From Gammaproteobacteria bacterium (GTDB lineage Bacteria > Pseudomonadota > Gammaproteobacteria > GCA-001735895), in assembly GCA_027293245.1 (NCBI GenBank), contig JAPUFZ010000379.1, positions 1-13,918 of the forward strand: a stretch of DNA of 13,918 nt, written 5' to 3'. The first letter of the stretch is position 1. Every line of letters begins with the position of its first letter. Below are positions 7,886-13,918 of this stretch, one piece after another. A program made the translations under genes and the position numbers. The notes beneath the pieces were generated by a model that was given only the letters and a program-made list of their open reading frames with translations, did no database searches and was not told the origin of the DNA.

Positions 7886-8400
7886 TGTGTCTTTTCCTGC
7901 GGCTGGTCTGTCCAGTTCTTAAGTTTGCGTTTGGTTTTTTTGATTGCAATATAATGGGTTAGAACAAATGCCTCGGTCCACTTGTAGAGTTCAGGTGGTA
8001 TCTCAACGGCATAAACCTGTTCATCGCCCTCAAGATAAGCATGCACCTCATCAAAACTTAAACTGACCAGGTAAGGCTCTGGTACTTCAGTATCGTCTTC
8101 CGGTTCTCCGGCAACCACGTAACAGCCGGGTTGGGGCGACATCAGATTGTGGTAGTAACTTTCACACTCGTCCTGGTAAAGCTGAACAGTAAGACCCGAA
8201 TAAAGGTATTGCTCGATGCCATCCTTTTGATGAATTTTTCTCGACTGCCGATCTTGCAGGCGATCACTGGTAACAACGCCGACTGCCTGATAGCTATAAT
8301 CCGCCCAGGCATGATCGCATGGGCGTTTCTCCATAATAACTGAAACCGGCATTTTATCTGGAAGCTCTTGTGCAAAGTCATCCAGCTCGATTTTTTCCAT
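7882..8400 (-). CDS. DUF3305 family protein, first gene of the Fdh operon
   Basis: A 172-residue soluble protein of unknown function that I recognise as DUF3305. Landmarks are MPVSVIMEKRP (17-27), WADYSYQAVGVV (32-43), LQLYxDExESYYHNL-like residues at 71-86 (here TVQLYQDECESYYHNL), VSLSFDEVHAYLEGDEQV (112-129), and IPPELYKWTEAFVLTHY (134-150) followed by a Lys/Arg-rich end (KKTKRKLK). There is no export signal. The ATG at 8400 has only a weak ribosome site (GGGTT), and Met17 could also serve. It overlaps DUF3306 by 4 nt, so the two are probably made in equal amounts. Being first after the divergent control region makes its upstream DNA the operon promoter. Its function is not known to me. Confidence 0.9.
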   Translation of the reverse strand: MEKIELDDFAQELPDKMPVSVIMEKRPCDHAWADYSYQAVGVVTSDRLQDRQSRKIHQKDGIEQYLYSGLTVQLYQDECESYYHNLMSPQPGCYVVAGEPEDDTEVPEPYLVSLSFDEVHAYLEGDEQVYAVEIPPELYKWTEAFVLTHYIAIKKTKRKLKNWTDQPQEKTQ

Positions 8401-8424
8401 GAATAACCCAGGTTTGTTTAACGA

Positions 8425-8451
8425 TTTTATAACATTAAGGTTTTATAACAT
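8425..8451. repeat. 11-bp direct repeat upstream of DUF3305
   Basis: TTTTATAACAT occurs at 8425-8435 and again at 8441-8451, a 16-bp period. On the operon strand each copy reads ATGTTATAAAA and contains TATAAA, so one may be the -10 region of the operon promoter and the other a duplicate or a binding site. The choice is inference. Confidence 0.6.
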
Positions 8452-8475
8452 AATACAGTTATTGCAATTGATGTA

Positions 8476-8510
8476 CCAGTTTGCAACTGGTCATATCAGG
8501 CGTCATGACC
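8476..8510. promoter_or_regulatory. Candidate operator, upstream module
   Basis: CCAGTT-TGC-AACTGG (8476-8490) is a perfect 15-bp palindrome. It runs straight into GGTCAT (8489-8494), which is mirrored by ATGACC at 8505-8510; GTCATGAC (8502-8509) is itself a palindrome. The half-sites recur in the second module at 8541-8572, which suggests a repeated protein-binding motif. Which protein binds is unknown; the adjacent HTH regulator is the first candidate. Confidence 0.5.
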
Positions 8511-8540
8511 CGTCTGATTCGGAATGCATAACATCGCATT

Positions 8541-8572
8541 GGTCATAATGACCCAGTTTCGATTCCCCAGTT
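8541..8572. promoter_or_regulatory. Candidate operator, second module
   Basis: GGTCAT-A-ATGACC (8541-8553) is a perfect 13-bp palindrome. It is followed by CCAGTT at 8553-8558 and CCAGTT again at 8567-8572. AACTGGTCAT at 8485-8494 is mirrored here as ATGACCCAGTT (8548-8558) with one extra C, so the two modules face each other across about 53 bp. Confidence 0.55.
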
Positions 8573-8766
8573 GCGACATTTAGTCCCTAATTGAAAGAAG
8601 GTCCAGGATATTTCATTAGTTTTTATCCAAAACAGCCAAATTCGATAGAGATATATCGTCAATATTTGATCCGGGTATATTTATTGCTTTAATTTCCAGG
8701 TAATGGACCCGTTACCGGTAAAAAATAACTGCCGAATGAATATTCACTATTGCCTACTTGATAATT

Positions 8767-8771
8767 GAAGG
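8767..8771 (+). promoter_or_regulatory. Ribosome binding site deciding the ATG start of the regulator
   Basis: GAAGG with an 8-nt spacer to ATG 8780. It overlaps the in-frame TTG at 8765, which argues against that TTG as the start. Confidence 0.6.
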
Positions 8772-8779
8772 TACCGACA

Positions 8780-9694
8780 ATGAGCACAATATTAGAAAAA
8801 AAAACCGATGTTTTCATGAACGTGAAGCAGGTATCGGGCTATCTGCATTTGAATGAGAAAAAAATATACGCCCTGGTCAATAAGGGCCATATACCGGCTA
8901 CCAGGGTAACCGGTAAATGGATGTTTCCGAAGGAGCTAATCGATAAATGGATGCTGGATTCTACTCATAACGGGTTGTTGCACGATCGTTTAATTATTGC
9001 CGGTAGCGACGATCCTTTTTTGCACCGCATAATCAATGAATTCACCGAGTCGTTGGGAAACAGAGCAATCATCACCTATACCCCGACAGCTACTCGCACC
9101 GGTCTCGAGCTACTCAATGCCAACAAGGTCGACGCCTGCTGCATCCACTGGGGCCCTGAAGATGAAAGCGCAACGCGCCATCCTTCGTTGATACAGCAAT
9201 ACTCGCAAAACAATAACTGGGTTTTGATACGGGCATTCAAAAGAGAGCAGGGGCTGATTTTCAAGTCAACCAAAGACGGCTCAAGGCCCGAGTTACCAGC
9301 AATATTCGACATTAAATTCCGATGGTCGATTCGCCAGCCTGGATCCGGCACTCAGCGTTTTTTAATGGAGATTCTTAGCAAGTATCGGCTCAATGTCGAT
9401 ATGTTAAACGCGACCACGACTTCTCTCTCCGAACGCGAAGCCGCGGCTTCGATCAATCTGGATGAATGCGATATTTCGCCTGGCACGCGAGCCACCGCCA
9501 ACGAGTTCGGCCTGGAATTCCTCAGTCTCGGGTGGGAAGTCCTGGATTTCGCCATCCCTCGCAATATCTGGTTCAGGCACCTTTTCCACAATCTTATAAA
9601 TAGAATGCAATCCGACTCAGGGCATCAAATTGCCAGCCAGTTGGGTGGCTACCAGATCAGCAACTGCGGCAAACTTAGCTGGGGAGATGATTAA
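8780..9694 (+). CDS. One-component regulator: excisionase-type HTH plus PBP-like sensor domain
   Basis: A 304-residue cytoplasmic regulator. Residues about 12-58 form a MerR/excisionase-type helix-turn-helix (FMNVKQVSGYLHLNEKK, IPATRVTGKWMFPKELIDKW). The remainder, from about residue 68 (DRLIIAGSDDPFLHRI), resembles the periplasmic-binding-protein-like domain PF12727, with the typical RQPGSGTQRFL and a DECDISPGTRATANEFGLEFLSLGWEVLDF stretch split by turns. In this family such domains are thought to bind small ligands such as molybdate or related anions; the ligand here is unknown. The start is set by GAAGG before ATG 8780. It faces the Fdh operon across the palindrome-rich region, so control of the operon by metal or cofactor supply is a reasonable inference. 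Either an activator or a repressor role is possible. Confidence 0.85.
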   Translation: MSTILEKKTDVFMNVKQVSGYLHLNEKKIYALVNKGHIPATRVTGKWMFPKELIDKWMLDSTHNGLLHDRLIIAGSDDPFLHRIINEFTESLGNRAIITYTPTATRTGLELLNANKVDACCIHWGPEDESATRHPSLIQQYSQNNNWVLIRAFKREQGLIFKSTKDGSRPELPAIFDIKFRWSIRQPGSGTQRFLMEILSKYRLNVDMLNATTTSLSEREAAASINLDECDISPGTRATANEFGLEFLSLGWEVLDFAIPRNIWFRHLFHNLINRMQSDSGHQIASQLGGYQISNCGKLSWGDD

Positions 9695-9898
9695 ACCCCA
9701 TACCGTTTACATCTTCCCAGTAAAATCTGCTGCCAGGAAAAACCAAAATAATCTCGCAAAGGCGCAGAGATCGCAAAGGATTATTTGGGTTAGTTTAGTG
9801 ATCCTATACAGCCATGTTTTCACCCAATTTCTGTCTTTTACTTTGCGTGCTTTGCGCCATTGCGAGAGTCACATATTCATTAAATTACCCAAGAGTTT
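9695..9898. other. Non-coding gap between convergent genes
   Basis: The regulator and the MFS gene converge on this 204-bp stretch. Most of it is the inverted-repeat element at 9752-9867. I see no separate intrinsic terminator; the element itself could fold into a long hairpin and end transcription from both sides. Confidence 0.6.
9752..9867. repeat. MITE-like element with 27-bp TCTCGCAA-type terminal inverted repeats
   Basis: The left end (9752-9778, TCTCGCAAAGGCGCAGAG...) and the reverse complement of the right end (9841-9867) agree at 23 of 27 positions. The interior is only 62 bp, codes for nothing, and has a further inverted pair, TTGGGT at 9785-9790 and ACCCAA at 9822-9827. From general knowledge, GCAAAG-rich repeats of this kind are widespread in bacterial genomes, often in intergenic DNA and flanking genes for small GxxExxY proteins. 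No such gene is present here and no target-site duplication is evident, so this looks like a decayed or non-autonomous copy. Confidence 0.75.
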
Positions 9899-11059
9899 TC
9901 AAGCAGAGCCTGGTTTGTTGGTATCGAGTCGTAATTGCAGGATATACCAGGCAGTGAAAACCAGTATCAGGGCAAATACCAGTATCATGCTGCCCCAGCC
10001 AAACTGATCATATACATAGCCTGGCAACCACGATCCCAGCGCACCGCTGATATAGTAAATCGATACGTATAATCCGTTCACCACGGCCTTGTGCTCGCTA
10101 GCCAGGTGGTTGACCAGGCCGGACAGTGTCCCATGTATTAAAAAGAAGCCTGCCGCCAGAAAAAACATCATCATCAGTAATCCCTGAAAGGCGACAAATA
10201 AAAGCATCACCAGGCCAAAAGCATGAATGACCAAACCCAGCATCAAACTTTTCCGGTCATCGTTAAACATCCGGCTAATCGAATCACTGAAAAACGATAC
10301 CGGTGCACCCACCAGATATCCGAGGTATAGCATTGAAATCAAAAACGGTGTCGTGCCCGGATTGATGTCTTGCAGGTGAAACGGAATAATATTCAGTATC
10401 CCGGAGAAGACGAAAAAAATCGAGGCCAGCGCCAGGAACATGAAACGATAATTCCTGTTTCGCAAGACCCGGGAAATACTTTTGCTATCGAGTCGGGCAA
10501 AATTAATATCGGTGTCAGACTCTACACTGGTTAACAAGATCAGGGGTAACAATTGCGCCAGCCCCATAACAACAAATGCTGTTCTCCAATCGAAAGAACT
10601 GGCAAAAATACCACCGGCCAATCGACCAACGAATCCCCCCAAAATGGTTGCGCCGATATAGAAACCCATAACACGGCGTACCTGCCCCTTTGGAACCATG
10701 GTCGCAAAATAGGTCATTAGCGAAGTGAATATAGCGGGCAGCAGTAAACCCTGAATCAGTCGCAATCCAATCAGTTGCCAAAATTCAGTGACAAAGTAAA
10801 AACATAGCTGATCGAATGCGAGTAAGCTGAGCGCAACCATCAGCATCAATCTGGCCGGTATAGCCTGAAGGAAATAACCATAGGCCACCGGTGCCAGTGC
10901 CAGCGGTAACATGGCCACGGTCATCAACAAGCCCGCTTCACCAGCGGAAACGCCAAATGTCTCCGCCAGCAACGGCAGCATTGGTTGGGGTATATACAAG
11001 GTACTGAAAGATACGACTGTCGCGATCAGCAAGACCACCAGGTTGCGGCTAAAAATCAT
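9899..11059 (-). CDS. MFS transporter, probable drug/metabolite exporter (AraJ/YnfM-like)
   Basis: Inner-membrane major facilitator of 386 residues with about 12 hydrophobic spans, the normal size. The first span (LVVLLIATVVSFSTLYIPQPMLPLLA) and the following FGVSAGEAGLLMTVAMLPLALAPVAYG resemble the YnfM/AraJ branch of proton-driven efflux permeases. The loop near residues 68-72 (QAIPARL) lacks the usual DRxGRR signature, so the transport cycle motif is degenerate. ATG at 11059 is chosen; a TTG one codon upstream is possible and the ribosome site is weak (GGAT). The substrate cannot be told from sequence. It is divergent from the DMT permease across 133 bp and ends 31 bp from the inverted-repeat element. 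Confidence 0.88.
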   Translation of the reverse strand: MIFSRNLVVLLIATVVSFSTLYIPQPMLPLLAETFGVSAGEAGLLMTVAMLPLALAPVAYGYFLQAIPARLMLMVALSLLAFDQLCFYFVTEFWQLIGLRLIQGLLLPAIFTSLMTYFATMVPKGQVRRVMGFYIGATILGGFVGRLAGGIFASSFDWRTAFVVMGLAQLLPLILLTSVESDTDINFARLDSKSISRVLRNRNYRFMFLALASIFFVFSGILNIIPFHLQDINPGTTPFLISMLYLGYLVGAPVSFFSDSISRMFNDDRKSLMLGLVIHAFGLVMLLFVAFQGLLMMMFFLAAGFFLIHGTLSGLVNHLASEHKAVVNGLYVSIYYISGALGSWLPGYVYDQFGWGSMILVFALILVFTAWYILQLRLDTNKPGSA

Positions 11060-11192
11060 CAACTACGATCTAATCCGAATTGAATATTTGCAATGTTCAT
11101 TTGGGCAAGCTGGTGTTGGGTTATATTTTATGTGTGAGTTCAACGCATGATAGGTTAGCATCGATAATAATAACAATAAAACAAGACAACTT

Positions 11193-12098
11193 TTGGAACT
11201 CTGGATACCCCTTACTATTGCCGCTGCGTTTTTTCAGAATATACGCTCGGCGATGCAAAAACATTTACAGGGAAAGCTCTCAACCCTGGGTGCTGCCTAC
11301 GTGCGTTTCATATACGCGCTGCCGATCGCGATGGTTTACTTTATTGCCGTGGTTTACCTCGAGGCGCATCCCCTGCCCGCGATAAACGCCGGATTTTTGC
11401 TCTACGCACTACTCGGTGGAATATGCCAGATCTTGTTCACGGTATTTTTACTCTGGCTATTTTCATTCCACAATTTCGCGGTGGGAACTACTTTTTCCAA
11501 ACTCGAAACCATCATGGTCGCCATTTTTAGCCTGATACTACTCGGTGACAGACTTTCGCCCGTTGTGATAATCGCCATCGCGATGAGTGCGGTCGGTGTC
11601 GTGATACTGAGCGCAGGTCAATCAAAGCTCGGAGTGAACAGTTTGATTCAGGGCCTGTGGCGCCTGCCAACCATGATTGGCCTCGCCTGCGCAGCCTGGC
11701 TAGGGTTGAGCGTGGTCCTGTTTCGCGCCGCCTCGCTGTCCCTGGGCCTCGATAGTTTTTTGGTCGCGGCAGCGTTCACCCTGCTGATCGTTCTGATTCT
11801 GCAAACCGCGATCATGGGGATTTTAATTGGGCTGCGTGAACCAGAGCAACTTAAAAAAGTAATGCTGCACTGGCGCCCCGCGGCATTGGTTGGCATCAGT
11901 GGCGGACTCGCATCGATCGGCTGGTTTAGCGCTTTTACCCTGCAAAACGCGACCTATGTGCGTGCGCTCGGGCAGATCGAATTGATCTTCACCTTTGCAG
12001 TGACCTTGCTGGTATTTCGAGAAAAGGTTTCGCATACCGAGCTTGGCGGAATACTGCTGATCGGCGCGAGTATTATCCTGCTACTTCTAGGCGGTTAG
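11193..12098 (+). CDS. EamA/DMT-family permease
   Basis: Inner-membrane permease of the drug/metabolite transporter superfamily, 301 residues with about 10 hydrophobic spans in two EamA halves (roughly 3-137 and 150-300). Family signs are AAAFFQNIRSAMQKHL and GAAYVRFIYALPIAMVYF in the first half, WLFSFHNFAVGTTFSKLETI with VAIFSLILLGDRLS at its end, and NATYVRALGQIELIFTFAVTLLVFREKVSHTE in the second half (given here in parts). The start is taken as TTG at 11193 because no ATG or GTG lies between it and the in-frame TAG at 11151, and MELW fits family N-termini. No good ribosome site is visible, so this is uncertain by a few codons. The substrate is unknown; amino acid or metabolite efflux is common in the family. 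It is convergent with the dehydrogenase gene, 38 bp away. Confidence 0.86.
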   Translation: MELWIPLTIAAAFFQNIRSAMQKHLQGKLSTLGAAYVRFIYALPIAMVYFIAVVYLEAHPLPAINAGFLLYALLGGICQILFTVFLLWLFSFHNFAVGTTFSKLETIMVAIFSLILLGDRLSPVVIIAIAMSAVGVVILSAGQSKLGVNSLIQGLWRLPTMIGLACAAWLGLSVVLFRAASLSLGLDSFLVAAAFTLLIVLILQTAIMGILIGLREPEQLKKVMLHWRPAALVGISGGLASIGWFSAFTLQNATYVRALGQIELIFTFAVTLLVFREKVSHTELGGILLIGASIILLLLGG

Positions 12099-12136
12099 TA
12101 GCGTGGATAGTTGAATAGAATTAATCCGTGGATCTG

Positions 12137-13201
12137 CTAGGCGGATAATTTCGCGGCAATGGCACTGCCGCAATCTTCGCAACTGGCAGAACCTCCGAGA
12201 TCTGGAGTCAATTCGTCACCTTCACGTATCACATCTTCGATTGCTGTGATGATCGCATCGTGCGCGTCGTCATGACCGAGATGCTGGAGCATCATTGCCG
12301 CCGACCAGATTTGACCGATCGGGTTGGCGATACCCTGCCCGGCAATATCGGGCGCTGAGCCGTGTACCGGTTCGAACATCGAGGGAAAGTCGCCTTCCGG
12401 GTTGATATTGGCCGACGGCGCGATGCCGATGGTGCCGGTAATACCCGGACCCAGGTCGGAGAGAATATCGCCAAACAGATTGGAACCAACCACGACGTCG
12501 AATATTTCCGGTTTATTGACGAAATGCGAGACCAGGATATCGATATGATATTTATCTAAATCGATATCCGGATATTCGCTAGCCATCGCTGCCACGCGTT
12601 CATCCCAATAGGGCATGGTATGGATAATGCCGTTCGATTTGGTTGCCGAAGTCAGGCGATGCGCCTGGCGTGACATGGCGAGTTCAAATGCATACCGCAG
12701 TACCCGGTCGGTACCCTTACGCGTAAAAATGGATTGCTGCATCACCATTTCGTTCTCGGTGCCTTCATAGAGCCGCCCGCCGATATTGGAGTACTCTCCC
12801 TCGCAATTCTCACGCACCACGTAAAAATCGATATCACCCGGTTTTTTACCTGCCAGCGGGCATCGCATGCCTTCGAACAGGCGCACCGGCCGAAGGTTTA
12901 TATACTGCTGAAATTCACGCCGGATCGGGATTAACAGTCCCCATAAAGAGACGTGATCGAGTACCGTCGGGAAGCCAACCGCACCGAGAAAAATCGTGTC
13001 AAAATCTTTGAGCTGCTGAATACCGTCCGCGGGCATCATCGCGCCGCTTTCCAGGTAACGTTCACAACTCCAGTCGAAATGTTGCCACTCGAAAGCTATA
13101 CCGAAAGTTGAGGATACAGCCTCGAGGGTCTTGATTCCCTCCGGAACGACTTCCTTACCTATGCCATCACCGGGGATGACTGCAACGCGATAATTAGACA
13201 A
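12137..13201 (-). CDS. dmlA: Tartrate dehydrogenase / D-malate dehydrogenase (decarboxylating)
   Basis: NAD-dependent beta-decarboxylating dehydrogenase of the IMDH/ICDH fold, 354 residues (E. coli DmlA is 361). Nucleotide and substrate features are AVIPGDGIGKEV (7-18), IRREF (93-97), NLRPVR (102-107), RENCEGEYSNIGGR (130-143) with catalytic Tyr137, TKSNG with catalytic Lys188, metal-site aspartates D221, D245 and D249 (NLFGDILSDL), and HGSAPDIAGQGIANP (280-294), the NAD-type adenine site. LWG at 86-88 and the NLRPVR context fit the TtuC/DmlA branch rather than LeuB or Icd. Exact substrate among D-malate, tartrate and 3-isopropylmalate is not settled by sequence. The start is TTG at 13201 with GGGGG 7 nt upstream, only 3 nt past the stop of the LivF-like gene, so the two share a transcript. 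Confidence 0.9.
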   Translation of the reverse strand: MSNYRVAVIPGDGIGKEVVPEGIKTLEAVSSTFGIAFEWQHFDWSCERYLESGAMMPADGIQQLKDFDTIFLGAVGFPTVLDHVSLWGLLIPIRREFQQYINLRPVRLFEGMRCPLAGKKPGDIDFYVVRENCEGEYSNIGGRLYEGTENEMVMQQSIFTRKGTDRVLRYAFELAMSRQAHRLTSATKSNGIIHTMPYWDERVAAMASEYPDIDLDKYHIDILVSHFVNKPEIFDVVVGSNLFGDILSDLGPGITGTIGIAPSANINPEGDFPSMFEPVHGSAPDIAGQGIANPIGQIWSAAMMLQHLGHDDAHDAIITAIEDVIREGDELTPDLGGSASCEDCGSAIAAKLSA

Positions 13202-13204
13202 CAG

Positions 13205-13918
13205 CTAACCCCCGAGGAAGAGTTCGCCAACTTTCGGGTTTTTCAGCAGATCATCGCCCTTACCGGCGATGGCGAGTTCGCCGGAAACCAGAACATAACC
13301 GATATCGGCAAACTCCAGGCCTTTCTTGGCATTCTGTTCGACCATGATGATGGTCTTGCCTTCGGTGTTTTGCAGGTCATAAAGAATCTCAAACACCATA
13401 TCGATAAAACGCGGTTCGAGGCCTATCGAAGGCTCATCCACCAGCAATATTTCGGGATTCATCACCAGTGCGCGTGAGATTTCGAGCAAACGGCGTTCAC
13501 CACCGGACAATACCCCGGCCTTGTGTTTGCGCCGGGCGGCCAGTCGTGAATACTTGTCAAAAACCTTTTCGGCAGCGTCCTTGGCTTCCTGCGGTTTATC
13601 CTTCAGGAAACCACCCATCCACAGGTTTTCTTCGACCGTCATACCCGGAAATATTGACTTGTCCTGCAGGATATAGGCGATGCCGGCCTGGGCGAGTTTC
13701 TGATTCGGTGTCAGGCGCGTGACATCGAGCTTGTCGCTACCCGAACCAATCTCAATCGAACCGGAAAATATTCGATTAAAGCCGAAAATTGCGTGAAGTA
13801 TGGTCGACTTGCCGGCGCCGTTAGGGCCGATCAGCCACAGGGATTGCGCATTGCCCACGAGCAGATTGAAGTTATGCAAAATTTCCATCTGTCCATAACC
13901 GGCGACCAGGTTGTTAAT
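13205..13918 (-). CDS. livF: LivF-like ABC transporter ATP-binding subunit (N-terminus beyond right edge)
   Basis: Cytoplasmic ATPase of a branched-chain amino acid/amide-type uptake system. The frame stays open to the window edge and reads INNLVAGYGQMEILHNFNL before the Met at 13888, so that Met is internal and the gene is cut at its 5' end. Walker A is GPNGAGKST, the Q-loop region is YILQDKSIFPGMTVEENLWMG in parts, the signature is LSGGERR, Walker B is ILLVDEP, and the switch His is replaced by MVEQNAKKGLEFAD, as is normal for LivF (VEQN). About 238 codons are visible, close to a full LivF. The segment before Walker A (VGNAQSLWLI) departs from the usual GE-containing form. Partner permease and binding-protein genes would lie to the right. 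The substrate is unknown; linkage to a dehydrogenase for hydroxydicarboxylates may be a hint. Confidence 0.9.
   Translation of the reverse strand: MNNLVAGYGQMEILHNFNLLVGNAQSLWLIGPNGAGKSTILHAIFGFNRIFSGSIEIGSGSDKLDVTRLTPNQKLAQAGIAYILQDKSIFPGMTVEENLWMGGFLKDKPQEAKDAAEKVFDKYSRLAARRKHKAGVLSGGERRLLEISRALVMNPEILLVDEPSIGLEPRFIDMVFEILYDLQNTEGKTIIMVEQNAKKGLEFADIGYVLVSGELAIAGKGDDLLKNPKVGELFLGG

Larger units (their letters stand above)
8401..8779. promoter_or_regulatory. Divergent control region between the Fdh operon and its probable regulator
   Basis: This 379-bp non-coding stretch separates the minus-strand operon from the plus-strand regulator. It contains a direct repeat near the operon start, a cluster of palindromes at 8476-8572, and smaller palindromes at 8643-8658 (CGATA-N6-TATCG) and 8712-8721 (TTACCGGTAA). 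AATGC (8523-8527) also pairs with GCATT (8536-8540). I see no convincing sigma-70 or sigma-54 promoter. The best sigma-70 candidate for the regulator is TTGATC at 8666 and TTAATT at 8689 with a 17-bp spacer, and it is weak. Confidence 0.7.

Noticed and set aside
8401..8779. FNR-type or sigma-54 promoter sites for the Fdh operon
   Set aside because: I found no TTGAT-N4-ATCAA pair and no GG-N10-GC element with the proper flanks on either strand.
9683..9702. GGGG...CCCC hairpin at the regulator stop codon as a terminator
   Set aside because: Only a 4-bp stem with an 11-nt loop and no T-run.
9630..10007. Plus-strand open frame across the regulator end and the repeat
   Set aside because: Its middle (LAKAQRSQR, FTLRALRHCES) is the usual chance translation of the TCTCGCAAAG repeat, and it runs into the opposite MFS gene.
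11101..11129. Promoter TTGGGC, 17-bp spacer, TATTTT before the DMT permease
   Set aside because: The spacing is right but both boxes are poor matches, so it is not listed as a feature.
13205..13888. Met at 13888 as the start of the LivF-like gene
   Set aside because: The frame continues upstream with the conserved VAGYGQMEILH segment, so this Met is internal.

Overview
The window looks like chromosomal DNA of a gammaproteobacterium, probably free-living and respiratory. The base composition is moderate by eye, the genes are tightly packed, and the accessory genes are of a type I associate with proteobacterial formate dehydrogenase (Fdh) loci. This placement is inference, because there is no rRNA or other marker gene.

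Region 1 (1-8400, all minus strand) is one long respiratory formate dehydrogenase operon. In order of transcription it holds a DUF3305 protein, a DUF3306 protein, a large multi-cluster 4Fe-4S protein, a TorD-type chaperone, a tiny Tat-signal protein, the catalytic subunit FdhA (Cys rather than Sec at the active site), the four-cluster subunit FdhB, and the membrane cytochrome b subunit FdhC, which runs off the left edge. The first three genes overlap by GTGA stop-starts. The probable logic is that the front half of the operon makes assembly factors and the back half makes the periplasm-facing enzyme, which passes formate electrons to the quinone pool. fdhC begins at a TTG and is easily missed by a simple ORF scan.

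Region 2 (8401-8779) is a 379-bp divergent control region with an unusual density of palindromes (GGTCAT/ATGACC and CCAGTT/AACTGG modules) and an 11-bp direct repeat. It separates the operon from a plus-strand one-component regulator (8780-9694) with an excisionase-type HTH and a periplasmic-binding-protein-like sensor domain. That regulator is the obvious candidate controller of the operon.

Region 3 (9695-9898) is a non-coding stretch containing a 116-bp element with 27-bp terminal inverted repeats of the widespread TCTCGCAAAGGCGCA type.

Region 4 (9899-13918) is ordinary metabolism and transport: an MFS exporter (minus), a divergent DMT/EamA permease (plus), then, convergent to it, a tartrate/D-malate dehydrogenase preceded in its operon by a LivF-like ABC ATPase that is cut by the right edge.

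No tRNA, rRNA, CRISPR array, complete insertion sequence or phage gene was seen.
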